DNA of 64,000 nt from Streptomyces sp. NBC_00190. Lineage in GTDB: Bacteria; Actinomycetota; Actinomycetes; Streptomycetales; Streptomycetaceae. The first letter of the stretch is position 1. Each line of letters opens with the position of its first letter. Positions 1 through 8,513 of this stretch are shown piece after piece. The translations under genes were made by a program, and so were the position numbers. Under the pieces are notes generated by a model, which was given only the letters and a program-made list of their open reading frames with translations, did not search any database and had not been told where the DNA came from. The DNA lies in the NCBI RefSeq assembly GCF_036203305.1, contig NZ_CP108131.1, forward strand, positions 2,976,001-3,040,000. Direction: 5' to 3'.

Positions 1-582
1 GAGGTCCGCCCACATGGCGTCCCACTCGGCGCGCGTGAGGTCCTTGCCCAGGCGGTACGGGTCGATGCCGTGCCGGAAGAGGACCTCGGCGCGGTAGACG
101 TTGCCGACGCCCGCGACGATCTTCTGGTCCATCAGCAGGGCCGCGATCGTGGTGCGGGAGCGGGAGATCCGCTTCCAGGCCCGGTCCGGGTCGTCGGCGG
201 GCCGCAGCGGGTCGGGGCCGAGCCGGTCGTGTATCGCCTTCTTCTCGCCCTCGCCGATCAGCGCGCAGGCGGTGGGCCCGCGCAGGTCGGCGTAGTGCTC
301 CTCGTTCAGCAGGCGCAGCCGGACCGTGTCGGTCGCGGGCGGCGCCGGGGCGGGGCCGAAGCCGAGCTTGCCGAAGAGGCCGAGGTGGATGTGGATCCAG
401 GCGTCGCCCAGCTCCAGGAAGAGGTGCTTGCCGTGCGCCTCCGCGCTCTCCAGCTCGCGCCCGTCGAGCAGGGCCGCGCTCTCCTCGAAGCGGCCCTGCG
501 GGCTGCTGACCCGGACCGGGCGGGCGGCGAACCGCTCGGTGTGGTCCTGGGCGAGGCGGTGGATCGTATGCCCCTCGGGCAC
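1..582 (-). CDS. nei: Fpg/Nei-family DNA glycosylase (3' end outside window)
   Basis: Base-excision-repair glycosylase/AP lyase removing oxidised bases. The product starts V(M)PEGHTIHRLAQDH: Pro2-Glu3 is the catalytic N-terminus of the Fpg/Nei family, and MPEGHT is typical of the Nei1 branch (M. tuberculosis Rv2464c). GKHLFLEL and HLGLFGKLG follow, then the DQKIVAGVGNVYRAEVLFRHGIDP segment expected of the H2TH helices. The GTG start is chosen because Pro-Glu must directly follow the initiator; an AGGAG lies a few bases upstream. 194 codons are visible; the H2TH end and any zinc finger lie off the left edge. It is followed by rpiB on the same strand, as in mycobacteria. Confidence 0.9.
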   Translation of the reverse strand, partial: MPEGHTIHRLAQDHTERFAARPVRVSSPQGRFEESAALLDGRELESAEAHGKHLFLELGDAWIHIHLGLFGKLGFGPAPAPPATDTVRLRLLNEEHYADLRGPTACALIGEGEKKAIHDRLGPDPLRPADDPDRAWKRISRSRTTIAALLMDQKIVAGVGNVYRAEVLFRHGIDPYRLGKDLTRAEWDAMWADL

Positions 583-649
583 GGCACTGCTCCTACGTCT
601 GGAAACGGCCGTGCCGCCGGGGACTCCGGCGGCACGGCGAAGCGGAAGA

Positions 650-1135
650 TCAGCCCTGCGGGTGGTGGGCCGGGATCGGGGGCAGCTCGCCGGTCTGCTC
701 GTAGGCGGAGAGCATCTCGATGCGGCGCGTGTGGCGCTCCTCGTCGGAGTACGGGGTCGCCAGGAAGGCCTCGATGAAGCTGACGGCCTCGTCCTGCGTG
801 TGCATCCGGCCGCCGACGGAGATCACGTTGGCGTTGTTGTGCTCACGGCCGAGCTTCGCGGTGTCGACGCTCCAGGCGAGGATGGCGCGGACGCCCTTGA
901 CCTTGTTCGCGGCGATCTGCTCGCCGTTGCCGGAGCCGCCGATCACGATGCCGAGGCTGTCGGCGTCCGCGGCGGTCTTCTCCGCGGCGCGGAGGCAGAA
1001 CGGCGGGTAGTCGTCCACCGCGTCGTAGATGTGGGGCCCACAGTCGACGGGCTCGTGGCCGTTGTTCTTGAGCCAGTCCACCAAGTGGTTCTTGAGCTCA
1101 AAGCCGGCATGGTCGGATCCGAGGTACACGCGCAT
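650..1135 (-). CDS. rpiB: Ribose-5-phosphate isomerase B
   Basis: Interconverts ribose 5-phosphate and ribulose 5-phosphate in the cytosolic non-oxidative pentose phosphate pathway. The 161-residue product begins MRVYLGSDHAGFELK and carries the RpiB phosphate/substrate motifs GGSGNGEQIAANKV and REHNNANVISVGGRMHT. Length and sequence closely resemble M. tuberculosis RpiB (Rv2465c). The ATG at 1135 is preferred over a longer in-frame start at 1192 because homologues start at MRVYLG. It lies just upstream of nei on the same strand (67 bp gap), so the two are probably cotranscribed. Confidence 0.95.
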   Translation of the reverse strand: MRVYLGSDHAGFELKNHLVDWLKNNGHEPVDCGPHIYDAVDDYPPFCLRAAEKTAADADSLGIVIGGSGNGEQIAANKVKGVRAILAWSVDTAKLGREHNNANVISVGGRMHTQDEAVSFIEAFLATPYSDEERHTRRIEMLSAYEQTGELPPIPAHHPQG

Positions 1136-1353
1136 GGGACGAGTGTGGCACGAACGGGCCCGGCAGCCCGCAGGGGGTGTCGCGTAAGTCACTTCTAAAG
1201 CTCAAGTAAACCCAAAGAACGCAGATGGGACAGGGGGGACCGCGGTTCTGGACGTTCGTCCCTACGCAACGATCCGGATTGGGGTCTTCCGCCCTGCGTT
1301 CATCTCAGGTTTGAATGCCGGGGCTCGCAACCCGAGAACCTAAGGATCCGTCC

Positions 1354-2790
1354 ATGAGCTCCACGACGACCCTTCAGAAGGAAGGCAACCCCACCGGAAA
1401 CAACGGTGAAGGTCAGCCCTCCGACGGTCTGAAGGCCGGTCTCAAGAACCGCCACCTGTCCATGATCGCCATCGGCGGTGTCATCGGCGCCGGCCTCTTC
1501 GTCGGCTCCGGTGGCGGCATCGCCAAGGCCGGCCCCGCCATCCTGATCTCCTACGCGCTGGTCGGCGCGATGGTCGTCTTCGTGATGCGGATGCTGGGCG
1601 AGATGGCCGCCGCCAGCCCGAACTCGGGCTCCTTCTCCGCCTACGCCGACCGCGCGCTCGGCCGCTGGGCCGGCTTCTCCATCGGCTGGCTGTACTGGTT
1701 CTTCTGGGTCGTCGTCCTGGCCGTGGAGGCCACCGCCGGTGCCTCGATCCTCGAAGGCTGGATCCCGGCCGTCCCGCAGTGGGCCTGGGCCCTGATCGTG
1801 ATGGCGGTCCTGACCGCCACCAACCTCGGCTCCGTCGCCTCCTACGGTGAGTTCGAGTTCTGGTTCGCGGGCATCAAGGTCGTCGCCATCGGCGCCTTCG
1901 TGATCATCGGCATGCTGGCCGTCTTCGGTGTGCTGCCGGGCTCCGACAACCCGGGTGCGGGCTTCGCCCACCTGACCGACGCCGGCGGTTTCTTCCCGAA
2001 CGGCTACGGCGCCGTCCTCACCGGCGTGCTGATGGTCGTCTTTTCCTTCATGGGCAGCGAGATCGTCACCCTCGCCGCCGGCGAGTCGGAGAACCCCCGC
2101 AAGGCGGTCACCCAGGCCACCAACTCCGTCATCTGGCGCATCGGCGTCTTCTACCTCGGCTCGATCTTCATCGTGCTGACGCTGCTCCCGTGGAACGACA
2201 AGTCGATCACCGAGAAGGGCTCGTACGTCGCCGCCCTCGACTCGATCGGCATCGCGCACGCCGGCACGATCATGGAGGTCATCGTCCTGACCGCCGTGCT
2301 GTCCTGCCTGAACTCGGGTCTCTACACCGCCTCCCGCATGGCCTTCTCGCTCGGTGAGCGCGGCGACGCCCCGAAGGCGTTCGCCAAGGTCAACTCCCGG
2401 GGCGTCCCGGTGGCCGCGATCCTGGGCTCCACGGTCTTCGGCTTCGTCGCCGTCTACTTCAACTACGCCTTCAAGGACACGGTCTTCAACTTCCTGCTGA
2501 ACTCCTCGGGTGCCATCGCGCTCTTCGTCTGGCTGGTGATCTGCTTCACCCAGCTGCGGATGCGCGGGATCCTGGTCCGCGAGGCCCCGGAGAAGCTGAC
2601 CGTGAAGATGTGGCTGTTCCCGTGGCTGACCTGGGCCACCGCCGCACTGATCATGTTCGTGATCGGCTACATGTTCGTGGACGACGCCAACCGCGAGGTG
2701 GTCACCCTGTCCACCCTGGTCGCCGGTGCGGTCGTGGCCGTCGGCGTGGTGCTGGACTTCCGCCGCAAGCGGGCCGCGCTGCAGGGCTGA
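1354..2790 (+). CDS. GabP/AnsP-type amino acid permease 1
   Basis: Twelve-TM APC-superfamily (amino acid transporter family) proton symporter, 478 residues, in the cytoplasmic membrane. It opens with a hydrophilic tail, then LKNRHLSMIAIGGVIGAGLFVGSG (TM1 substrate-binding loop), GRWAGFSIGWLYW, NYGEFEFW-like YGEFEFWFAGIKV, and SFMGSEIVTLAAGES. Of the three paralogues here it is closest to E. coli GabP across these stretches (CLNSGLYTASRM, SSGAIALFVWLVI). The ATG at 1354 follows an AAGGA ribosome site; an upstream in-frame ATG at 1315 lacks one. Substrate not proven: GABA, arginine, asparagine or another amino acid. The gene ends at a strong hairpin. Confidence 0.88.
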   Translation: MSSTTTLQKEGNPTGNNGEGQPSDGLKAGLKNRHLSMIAIGGVIGAGLFVGSGGGIAKAGPAILISYALVGAMVVFVMRMLGEMAAASPNSGSFSAYADRALGRWAGFSIGWLYWFFWVVVLAVEATAGASILEGWIPAVPQWAWALIVMAVLTATNLGSVASYGEFEFWFAGIKVVAIGAFVIIGMLAVFGVLPGSDNPGAGFAHLTDAGGFFPNGYGAVLTGVLMVVFSFMGSEIVTLAAGESENPRKAVTQATNSVIWRIGVFYLGSIFIVLTLLPWNDKSITEKGSYVAALDSIGIAHAGTIMEVIVLTAVLSCLNSGLYTASRMAFSLGERGDAPKAFAKVNSRGVPVAAILGSTVFGFVAVYFNYAFKDTVFNFLLNSSGAIALFVWLVICFTQLRMRGILVREAPEKLTVKMWLFPWLTWATAALIMFVIGYMFVDDANREVVTLSTLVAGAVVAVGVVLDFRRKRAALQG

Positions 2791-2808
2791 CCCCTGGTCG
2801 CGTACGTA

Positions 2809-2851
2809 CGCCGGAGCCCGGCCCGCCTCACAGGCGGGCCGGGCTCCGGCG
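2809..2851. terminator. Bidirectional terminator hairpin
   Basis: A perfect 20-bp stem (2809-2828 with 2832-2851) closes a 3-nt loop between the convergent permease 1 and bioY genes. No T-tract follows, which is usual for Streptomyces terminators. Confidence 0.85.
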
Positions 2852-2870
2852 CGTCGGGGAACCGAACCGC

Positions 2871-3455
2871 TCAGCCGCGGCGGCCCGCCAGCTTCCAGGC
2901 GGACGGCAGGGCGCCCATCGCCAGGGCGGCCTTGAGCGCGTCGCCGATCAGGAACGGGGTCAGGCCCGCCGCGACGGCGGCGCTCAGGGACATGCCGGTG
3001 GCGGCCATCAGGTACGGCACGCCCACCGCGTAGATCACCGCGGAGCCGAGCACCATCGTGGCCGCCGTACGGGCCACCGAGCGGTCGGCGCCGCGCTGCG
3101 CGAGGGCTCCGACGAGGGTCGCGGCGAGCAGCATGCCGAGCACGTAGCCGAAGGAGGCGCCGCCCGCCCCGGAGGTGCCGTCCGCGAACCACGGCACGCC
3201 GGCCGCGCCGAGGAGGGCGTACAGGCCGAGCGAGAGGAAGCCGCGGCGGGCACCGAACGCGGTGCCGACGAGCAGCGCCGCGAAGGTCTGGCCCGTGACC
3301 GGGACCGGGGAGCCGGGGACCGGCACGGCGATCTGCGCGGCGAGCCCGGTGAGCGCGGCTCCGCCGACGACGAGCGCGAGGTCGCGGACGCGGCTCGCGG
3401 GCAGCAGATCGGCGAGGACGGCGCCGGGCCGGAAGGAGACGGAAGCGGTGCTCAT
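2871..3455 (-). CDS. bioY: Biotin transporter BioY
   Basis: Membrane S-component of an ECF biotin importer (BioY family), 194 residues, about six TM helices. Seen: AAQIAVPVPGSPVPVTGQTFAALLVG, the conserved BioY N-terminal motif, then RRGFLSLGLYALLGAAGVPWF and a GG-ASFGYVLG segment. No bioM/bioN-like ATPase or transmembrane partner is adjacent, so it either works alone or shares a distant ECF module. A GGAG lies upstream of the ATG. It is convergent with permease 1. Confidence 0.93.
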   Translation of the reverse strand: MSTASVSFRPGAVLADLLPASRVRDLALVVGGAALTGLAAQIAVPVPGSPVPVTGQTFAALLVGTAFGARRGFLSLGLYALLGAAGVPWFADGTSGAGGASFGYVLGMLLAATLVGALAQRGADRSVARTAATMVLGSAVIYAVGVPYLMAATGMSLSAAVAAGLTPFLIGDALKAALAMGALPSAWKLAGRRG

Positions 3456-3740
3456 CGGGGGCTCCGGAAGATCGTGGTGACTGGACGATCACCGACGTTA
3501 GTCCGCGGGCCGACGCCGTCCCACCGCCGCCCGACACAAAGGCATACTCCCCGGTTTGGTGGAGACCACACAAAGACCCCGACCCACACCCTCGTCGGCG
3601 TGATCCGCGTCACGGGGCAGATCCAACAGCACGTCCGTTTTGCACGGAAGGCCGCCGCTCAGTGAGACTGTAGGGTCCCGCCAATCCTGATGCGGAGTCC
3701 CCACCGCCGCTGGGCCGAACGAGAGTACGAGCACCCCCTC
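3456..3740. other. Divergent promoter region bioY / permease 2
   Basis: 285 bp without a credible gene. A TAGGGT at 3671-3676 is a plausible -10 for the permease but has no well-spaced -35. No riboswitch or clear biotin-repressor palindrome was recognised. Confidence 0.4.
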
Positions 3741-5138
3741 ATGCGCGACAGCCTGCCCGAAGCTCCTCCCCTGACGGGCGACCTGCCCGCGGAACCCCTC
3801 AGCCACAGCCTCAAGCAGCGCCACCTGACCATGCTGGGCCTCGGCGGCGTGATCGGCGCCGGGCTCTTCGTCGGCTCCGGCGCCGGCATCGGCATCGCCG
3901 GTCCGGCGATCATCTGCTCCTACCTGCTCGCGGGCGTGCTCGCGATGCTGGTGATGCGCGCGCTCGGCGAGATGTCGGCCGCGATGCCCGCGTCCGGCTC
4001 CTTCTCGGTCTACGCGGAGAAGGCCCTGGGCCGCTGGGCCGGCTTCTCGGCGGGCTGGCTGTACTGGTTCCTGCTGGTCGTGGTGCTCGCGGTGGAGGCG
4101 ACCGGCGCCGCGAAGATCGCGAACGGCTGGGTGCCCTCGGTCGACCAGTGGGTCTGGGTACTGATCTTCATGGTGGTCTTCACCGTGGCAAACCTGACCG
4201 CCGTGCGGAACTTCGGCGAGTTCGAGTTCTGGTTCGCCGCCCTCAAGGTCGGCGCGATCGTGCTGTTCCTGATCCTCGGCACCCTCGCGATCTTCGGCGT
4301 GCTCCCGGACACCGACCCGGTCAGCACGGCCAACCTCACCGGCCACGGCGGCTTCTTCCCGGCCGGCATCGCCGGGGTCGTCGCCGGCATGCTCGCGGTC
4401 ATCTTCGCCTTCGGCGGCCTGGAGGTCGTCACCATCGCGGCCGCCGAGTCCGACGACCCCGCCCGCTCCGTGGCCCGCGCCGTGCGCAGCGCGGTGTGGC
4501 GCATCCTCTTCTTCTACGTCGGCTCGATGCTGGTCATCGTGACCCTGCTGCCGTGGGACTCGCTGAAGCCGGGGATGAGCCCGTACGTGGCCGTCCTCGA
4601 CTCCATCGGCATCCCGGCGGCCGGCCAGATCATGAACATCGTGGTGTTCGTGGCGCTGCTGTCGGCGCTGAACGCGAACCTGTACGGGTCCTCGCGCATG
4701 GTGTTCTCGCTGGCCGAGCGCGGCGAGGCGCCGAGGGCGCTGCTGAAGGTCTCGGGCGGCGGGGTGCCGCTGCGCGCGGTGTTCGCCTCGGTGGCCTTCG
4801 GCTTCGTGTCGGTGGTCCTGAACCTGCTGTGGCCGGACACGATCTTCCTCTACATGCTCAACGCGGTCGGCGCGGTGCTGCTGTTCGTGTGGGCCCTGAT
4901 CGCCGTCTCGCAGCTCAAGCTGCGCCGTGTGATCGAGCGGGACATGCCCGAGCGCCTGACGCTGCCGATGTGGCTGTTCCCGTACGCGACGTGGGCGGCG
5001 CTGCTGGGTATGGCGGCGGTGCTGGTCCTGATGCTGTTCGACGACTCGGCCCGGCCGCAGCTGCTGTGGTCCTCGGGCGCCGCCACCCTCGTCCTCGTGG
5101 TGGCGTGGGTGCGGGAGATCCGGGCCCGCAGGGCCTGA
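3741..5138 (+). CDS. GabP/AnsP-type amino acid permease 2
   Basis: APC-family amino acid permease, 465 residues, twelve predicted TM helices. It shares the blocks of permease 1 (LKQRHLTMLGLGGVIGAGLFVGSG, GRWAGFSAGWLYW, NFGEFEFWFAALKV, GLEVVTIAAAES, NANLYGSSRM). The NLYGSSRM and IPAAGQIMNIV stretches make it closer to permease 3 than to permease 1. The ATG at 3741 (MRDSLPEAPP) fits family N-termini better than the ATG at 3690. It is followed by a 19-bp terminator stem shared with the convergent SDR gene. Substrate unknown. Confidence 0.87.
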   Translation: MRDSLPEAPPLTGDLPAEPLSHSLKQRHLTMLGLGGVIGAGLFVGSGAGIGIAGPAIICSYLLAGVLAMLVMRALGEMSAAMPASGSFSVYAEKALGRWAGFSAGWLYWFLLVVVLAVEATGAAKIANGWVPSVDQWVWVLIFMVVFTVANLTAVRNFGEFEFWFAALKVGAIVLFLILGTLAIFGVLPDTDPVSTANLTGHGGFFPAGIAGVVAGMLAVIFAFGGLEVVTIAAAESDDPARSVARAVRSAVWRILFFYVGSMLVIVTLLPWDSLKPGMSPYVAVLDSIGIPAAGQIMNIVVFVALLSALNANLYGSSRMVFSLAERGEAPRALLKVSGGGVPLRAVFASVAFGFVSVVLNLLWPDTIFLYMLNAVGAVLLFVWALIAVSQLKLRRVIERDMPERLTLPMWLFPYATWAALLGMAAVLVLMLFDDSARPQLLWSSGAATLVLVVAWVREIRARRA

Positions 5139-5165
5139 AACCGGACCCGGCCCACGGGGCCGATG

Positions 5166-5207
5166 ACGGCCAGGACCCCCGCGCCGCCGCGCGGGGGTCC
5201 TGGCCGT
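5166..5207. terminator. Bidirectional terminator hairpin
   Basis: Perfect 19-bp inverted repeat (5166-5184 / 5189-5207) with a 4-nt loop, lying between the convergent stop codons of permease 2 and the SDR gene. Confidence 0.88.
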
Positions 5208-5209
5208 TG

Positions 5210-5992
5210 TCAGGTGCGCAGGTAGGAGGCCCCGTTGACGTCGAGGACCGTGCCCGAGCTCCAGACCGCGCCGGGGGAGGCCAGGTAGAGCACGGCGGAG
5301 GCGATCTCCCGCGGGTCCGCGACACGGCCGAAGGGGCTCTGCGCCCGGATGTCCGCGCCCTCGGGCCCCTCCAGCCGGCCGGCGACGCGCTCGGTGGCGA
5401 CGAATCCGGGGGCCACGGAAGCGACGGCGATGCCGTGCGGGGCGAGGGAGACGGCGAGCGACTGGCCCAGGGCGTGCAGCGCGGCCTTGGTCGCGCCGTA
5501 GGCGGGGTGGTCGGGTTCGCCGCGGAAGGCGCCGCGCGAGCCGACGTTGACGATGCGTCCCTCGCGTCCCGCGTCGATCATGCGGCGGGCGACGCGGTGG
5601 GTCAGGTTGGCGGCGCCGAAGAGGTTCACCTCGGCGGTCCGCCGCCAGGCCTGCTGCCAGTCCTCGTAGGAGGTTTCGGGCAGCGGGTGGGCGAGCATCA
5701 CGGCGGCGTTGTTGACCAGGACGTCCACGCCGCCGAGCGCCTCGTCCGCCCCGGCCGCCAGGGCCTCGACCCCGGCCGGGTCGGCGAGGTCCGCGGCGAG
5801 CAGTACGTGGCCCTCCCCCTCCAGCGAGGCGAGGGTCTCCTCCGCATCCGCCCGCCGGGCGGAGCAGTGCACGGCGACCCGGTCGCCCTGCCGGGCGAAG
5901 GCGGCCGCGATCGCCCGGCCGATGCCCCGGGAGGCGCCGGTGACGAGTACGCCCCGGCCGGTGTCGGGAAGCGGTGTCACGGTCCGGTCCAT
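5210..5992 (-). CDS. SDR-family NAD(P)-dependent oxidoreductase
   Basis: Classical short-chain dehydrogenase/reductase of 260 residues, FabG-like. Seen: cofactor loop TGASRGIG (18-25), NNAA (94-97), catalytic Ser152 (NVGSRG), and Tyr165-Gly-Ala-Thr-Lys169 (YxxxK). It is cytosolic with a Rossmann fold. The C-terminal GTVLDVNGASYLRT is typical of 3-oxoacyl-ACP-reductase-like SDRs, but the substrate cannot be read from sequence. It is divergent from permease 3; the shared upstream region holds two copies of a GTCCG-N5-CGGAC palindrome. Confidence 0.9.
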   Translation of the reverse strand: MDRTVTPLPDTGRGVLVTGASRGIGRAIAAAFARQGDRVAVHCSARRADAEETLASLEGEGHVLLAADLADPAGVEALAAGADEALGGVDVLVNNAAVMLAHPLPETSYEDWQQAWRRTAEVNLFGAANLTHRVARRMIDAGREGRIVNVGSRGAFRGEPDHPAYGATKAALHALGQSLAVSLAPHGIAVASVAPGFVATERVAGRLEGPEGADIRAQSPFGRVADPREIASAVLYLASPGAVWSSGTVLDVNGASYLRT

Positions 5993-6066
5993 CGGTGGCC
6001 CCCTCGATCCGGTGTCTGCGGCGTCGCCGTGAGCGTACGGGCGTGATCACGAACCGTGAAGCCGAC

Positions 6067-6103
6067 GTCCGGATATCGGACAGAAAACGTCCGGTGATCG
6101 GAC
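6067..6103. promoter_or_regulatory. Tandem GTCCG-N5-CGGAC palindromes (candidate operator)
   Basis: Two 15-bp inverted repeats, GTCCGgatatCGGAC (6067-6081) and GTCCGgtgatCGGAC (6089-6103), begin exactly 22 bp apart, about two helical turns. They sit between the divergent SDR and permease 3 genes. A third copy lies upstream of asd. The regulator is unknown. Confidence 0.55.
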
Positions 6104-6163
6104 ACTCGGCAGAGTGGGGCACCTCGTCCCCTCTCCCCGCACACCGGACAGGCACACCCCTCG

Positions 6164-7573
6164 ATGAGTCACAGCACCAGCACCCTGACACCCCCGGAAA
6201 CACAGCGGACCGACGCCGGACCACCCCTCGGCAGCGGACTCAAGCAGCGCCACCTCTCGATGATCGCCCTCGGCGGTGTCATCGGCGCCGGACTCTTCGT
6301 CGGCTCCGGCGCCGGCATCGCCGCCGCCGGTCCCTCGATCGTGCTCGCGTACGCCGCGTCCGGGCTGCTCGTGATGTTCGTGATGCGGATGCTCGGCGAG
6401 ATGTCCGCCGCCAACCCCGCCTCCGGCTCCTTCTCCGTTCACGCGGAGCGGGCGGTCGGCCCCTGGGCCGGATTCACCGTCGGCTGGATGTTCTGGACAC
6501 TGCTGTGCGTGGGGGTGGCCATCGAGGCCATCGGCGCGGCGAACATCATGACCGGCTGGTTCCCGGGCACCCCCTCCTGGATGTGGGTGCTGGTCTTCAT
6601 GGCGGTCTTCTGCGGGTCCAACCTGGCCGCCGTATCGAACTTCGGCGAGTTCGAGTTCTGGTTCTCCGCCCTCAAGATCGGAGCCATCGGGCTCTTCCTG
6701 GGCCTGGGCGTGCTGGCCGTCCTGGGCCTGCTGCCCGGTACCGGCTCCCCCGGCGCCGCGAACCTGCTGCACCACGACGGCGGCTTCCTCCCCAACGGGA
6801 TGGACGGCCTGCTGGTCGGACTGCTGGCCTCGGTCGTCGCGTACGGCGGGCTGGAGACGGTGACCATCGCGGCCGCCGAGTCCGAGGACCCCGTGGGGGG
6901 CGTGGCCAGGGCCGTGAAGACGACCATGTGGCGGATCGCGATCGTCTACGTCGGCTCCATGCTCGTGATCGTCACGCTGCTCCCGTGGAACGACCCGGCG
7001 GTCACCGCCGACGGCCCGTACGCCGCCACCCTGGACAAGCTGGGCATCCCGGCGGCCGGCCAGATCATGAACGTGGTCATCCTGATCGCCCTGCTCTCCG
7101 CGATGAACGCCAACATCTACGGCTCCTCGCGCATGGCCTACTCCCTCGTCTCCCGCGGCCAGGGGCCCAAGGCCCTGGGCAAGCTCGCCGGCCGTGTGCC
7201 GCGCCGGGCGGTGCTCGCCTCCTCCGGCTTCGGCTTCGTCACCGTGCTGCTGTCCTACTGGTACCCGGACACCCTGTTCGCGTGGCTGCTGAACATGGTC
7301 GGCGGAGTCATCCTCGTCGTCTGGGGCTTCATCGCCGTCTCCCAGTTCGTGCTGCGCCGCCGGCTGGAGCGCGAGACCCCCGGGAAGCTGGTCGTGCGGA
7401 TGTGGGGCTTCCCGTACCTGACCTGGGTGGCGCTGGCCGGGGTGGCCGGGGTGCTGGTCCTGATGGCCCTGGGCGAGGACACGCGGGTCCAGGTGATCTT
7501 CACCGGCGGGCTCACCGCCGCCCTCGCGGTGACCGGATACGTGATGCAGCGCCGGGCCGCGGCTGCCCGCTGA
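6164..7573 (+). CDS. GabP/AnsP-type amino acid permease 3
   Basis: APC-family permease, 469 residues. It has the same motif series as the other two (LKQRHLSMIALGGVIGAGLFVGSG, NFGEFEFWFSALKI, GLETVTIAAAES, NANIYGSSRM), but its third TM region has diverged (VGWMFWTLLCVGVAIEA rather than GWLYWF...VLAVEA), which may indicate another substrate. It starts with a Thr/Ser/Pro-rich hydrophilic tail. The ribosome site is weak. Upstream are tandem GTCCG-N5-CGGAC palindromes; downstream is a 15-bp terminator stem before sodF. Confidence 0.88.
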   Translation: MSHSTSTLTPPETQRTDAGPPLGSGLKQRHLSMIALGGVIGAGLFVGSGAGIAAAGPSIVLAYAASGLLVMFVMRMLGEMSAANPASGSFSVHAERAVGPWAGFTVGWMFWTLLCVGVAIEAIGAANIMTGWFPGTPSWMWVLVFMAVFCGSNLAAVSNFGEFEFWFSALKIGAIGLFLGLGVLAVLGLLPGTGSPGAANLLHHDGGFLPNGMDGLLVGLLASVVAYGGLETVTIAAAESEDPVGGVARAVKTTMWRIAIVYVGSMLVIVTLLPWNDPAVTADGPYAATLDKLGIPAAGQIMNVVILIALLSAMNANIYGSSRMAYSLVSRGQGPKALGKLAGRVPRRAVLASSGFGFVTVLLSYWYPDTLFAWLLNMVGGVILVVWGFIAVSQFVLRRRLERETPGKLVVRMWGFPYLTWVALAGVAGVLVLMALGEDTRVQVIFTGGLTAALAVTGYVMQRRAAAAR

Positions 7574-7588
7574 CACCCGCTCGGCCAA

Positions 7589-7622
7589 AGGTCGGCCCCG
7601 TGCGTCCGCACGGGGCCGACCT
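7589..7622 (+). terminator. Terminator hairpin after permease 3
   Basis: Perfect 15-bp stem (7589-7603 / 7608-7622) with a GTCC loop, directly after the permease stop and before the sodF promoter. Confidence 0.83.
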
Positions 7623-7679
7623 GCGTTGTACAGAGGTATCCCTTACGTGTGAGGCGGAATAGATACTGCTAGCGTGCAG

Positions 7680-7696
7680 TTGCGCATTGATTGCAA
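7680..7696 (+). promoter_or_regulatory. Candidate Nur (nickel-Fur) box of sodF
   Basis: TTGCGCATTGATTGCAA = TTGCgc-N5-TTGCAA, matching the Nur consensus as I remember it (tTGCaa-N5-ttGCAA) in one perfect half and four of six bases of the other. It lies 54-38 bp before the sodF start codon, just downstream of a possible -10 (TAGATACT, 7660-7667), a position fit for repression by nickel-loaded Nur. Confidence 0.65.
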
Positions 7697-7733
7697 TAAG
7701 CAGTTGGCACGCCGAGGGGACCGGATAACACGC

Positions 7734-8390
7734 ATGGCCATCTACACGCTTCCTGAGCTTCCGTACGACTACGCGGCGCTGGAGCCGGTGATCAACCCGC
7801 AGATCATCGAGCTGCACCACGACAAGCACCACGCGGCTTACGTCGCGGGCGCCAACACCACGCTGGAGCAGCTGGCGGAGGCACGCGACAAGGAGAACTG
7901 GGGTGCGCTGAACGGCCTGGAGAAGAACCTCGCCTTCCACCTCTCCGGCCACATCCTGCACAGCATCTACTGGCACAACATGGCCAGCCCGAAGACCGGC
8001 GAGGGAGGCGGCGTCCCCGACGAGAAGGACGGCCTGGGCGAGCTTCCGGCCGCGATCACCGAGTCCTTCGGCTCCTTCGCGAAGTTCAAGAAGCAGCTCA
8101 CCTTCGCCTCCTCCGCGACGCAGGGCTCCGGCTGGGGCGTTCTCGCGTACGAACCGGTCAGCGGCCGCCTGGTCGTCGAGCAGGTCTACGACCACCAGGG
8201 CAACGTGGGCGTCGCCAGCACGCCGATCCTGGTCTTCGACGCCTGGGAGCACGCCTTCTACCTGCAGTACAAGAACCAGAAGGTGGACTTCATCGAGGCG
8301 ATGTGGAACGTCGTCAACTGGCAGGACGTGGCCGGGCGCTACGCCGACGCCAAGGCGAACACCCCGCTGCTGATCCCCGCCAAGGGCTGA
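7734..8390 (+). CDS. sodF: Iron superoxide dismutase SodF
   Basis: Dismutates superoxide in the cytosol; FeSOD/MnSOD family, 218 residues. Metal-site segments are present: [12 protein letters not shown] (first His), [16 protein letters not shown] (second His), and [13 protein letters not shown] (Asp and third His), with [11 protein letters not shown] between. The sequence matches Streptomyces iron SODs. The ATG at 7734 begins [13 protein letters not shown], the family N-terminus; an upstream in-frame start at 7674 falls in the promoter. The GAGGGGA is about 14 nt upstream, unusually far. The upstream Nur-like box predicts repression by nickel, when NiSOD takes over. Confidence 0.95.
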   Translation: MAIYTLPELPYDYAALEPVINPQIIELHHDKHHAAYVAGANTTLEQLAEARDKENWGALNGLEKNLAFHLSGHILHSIYWHNMASPKTGEGGGVPDEKDGLGELPAAITESFGSFAKFKKQLTFASSATQGSGWGVLAYEPVSGRLVVEQVYDHQGNVGVASTPILVFDAWEHAFYLQYKNQKVDFIEAMWNVVNWQDVAGRYADAKANTPLLIPAKG

Positions 8391-8458
8391 TCGCGCCACC
8401 ACAAGCCCGTCCGCCTCGTGATCGTCTTCTCAGCCTTCACGTGCGGGCGTGTCGAACG

Positions 8459-8495
8459 GAAGACCCCCGTGAGGACGTGACTCACGGGGGTCTTC
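8459..8495. terminator. Bidirectional terminator hairpin
   Basis: Perfect 15-bp stem (8459-8473 / 8481-8495), 7-nt loop, between convergent sodF and the thioredoxin-fold gene. Confidence 0.85.
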
Positions 8496-8513
8496 TGTGT
8501 GTACCGGCAGGGC

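Noticed and set aside
3634..3649. GTCCG...CGGA upstream of permease 2 as the same operator
   Set aside because: Spacing is two bases too long and the right arm is incomplete.
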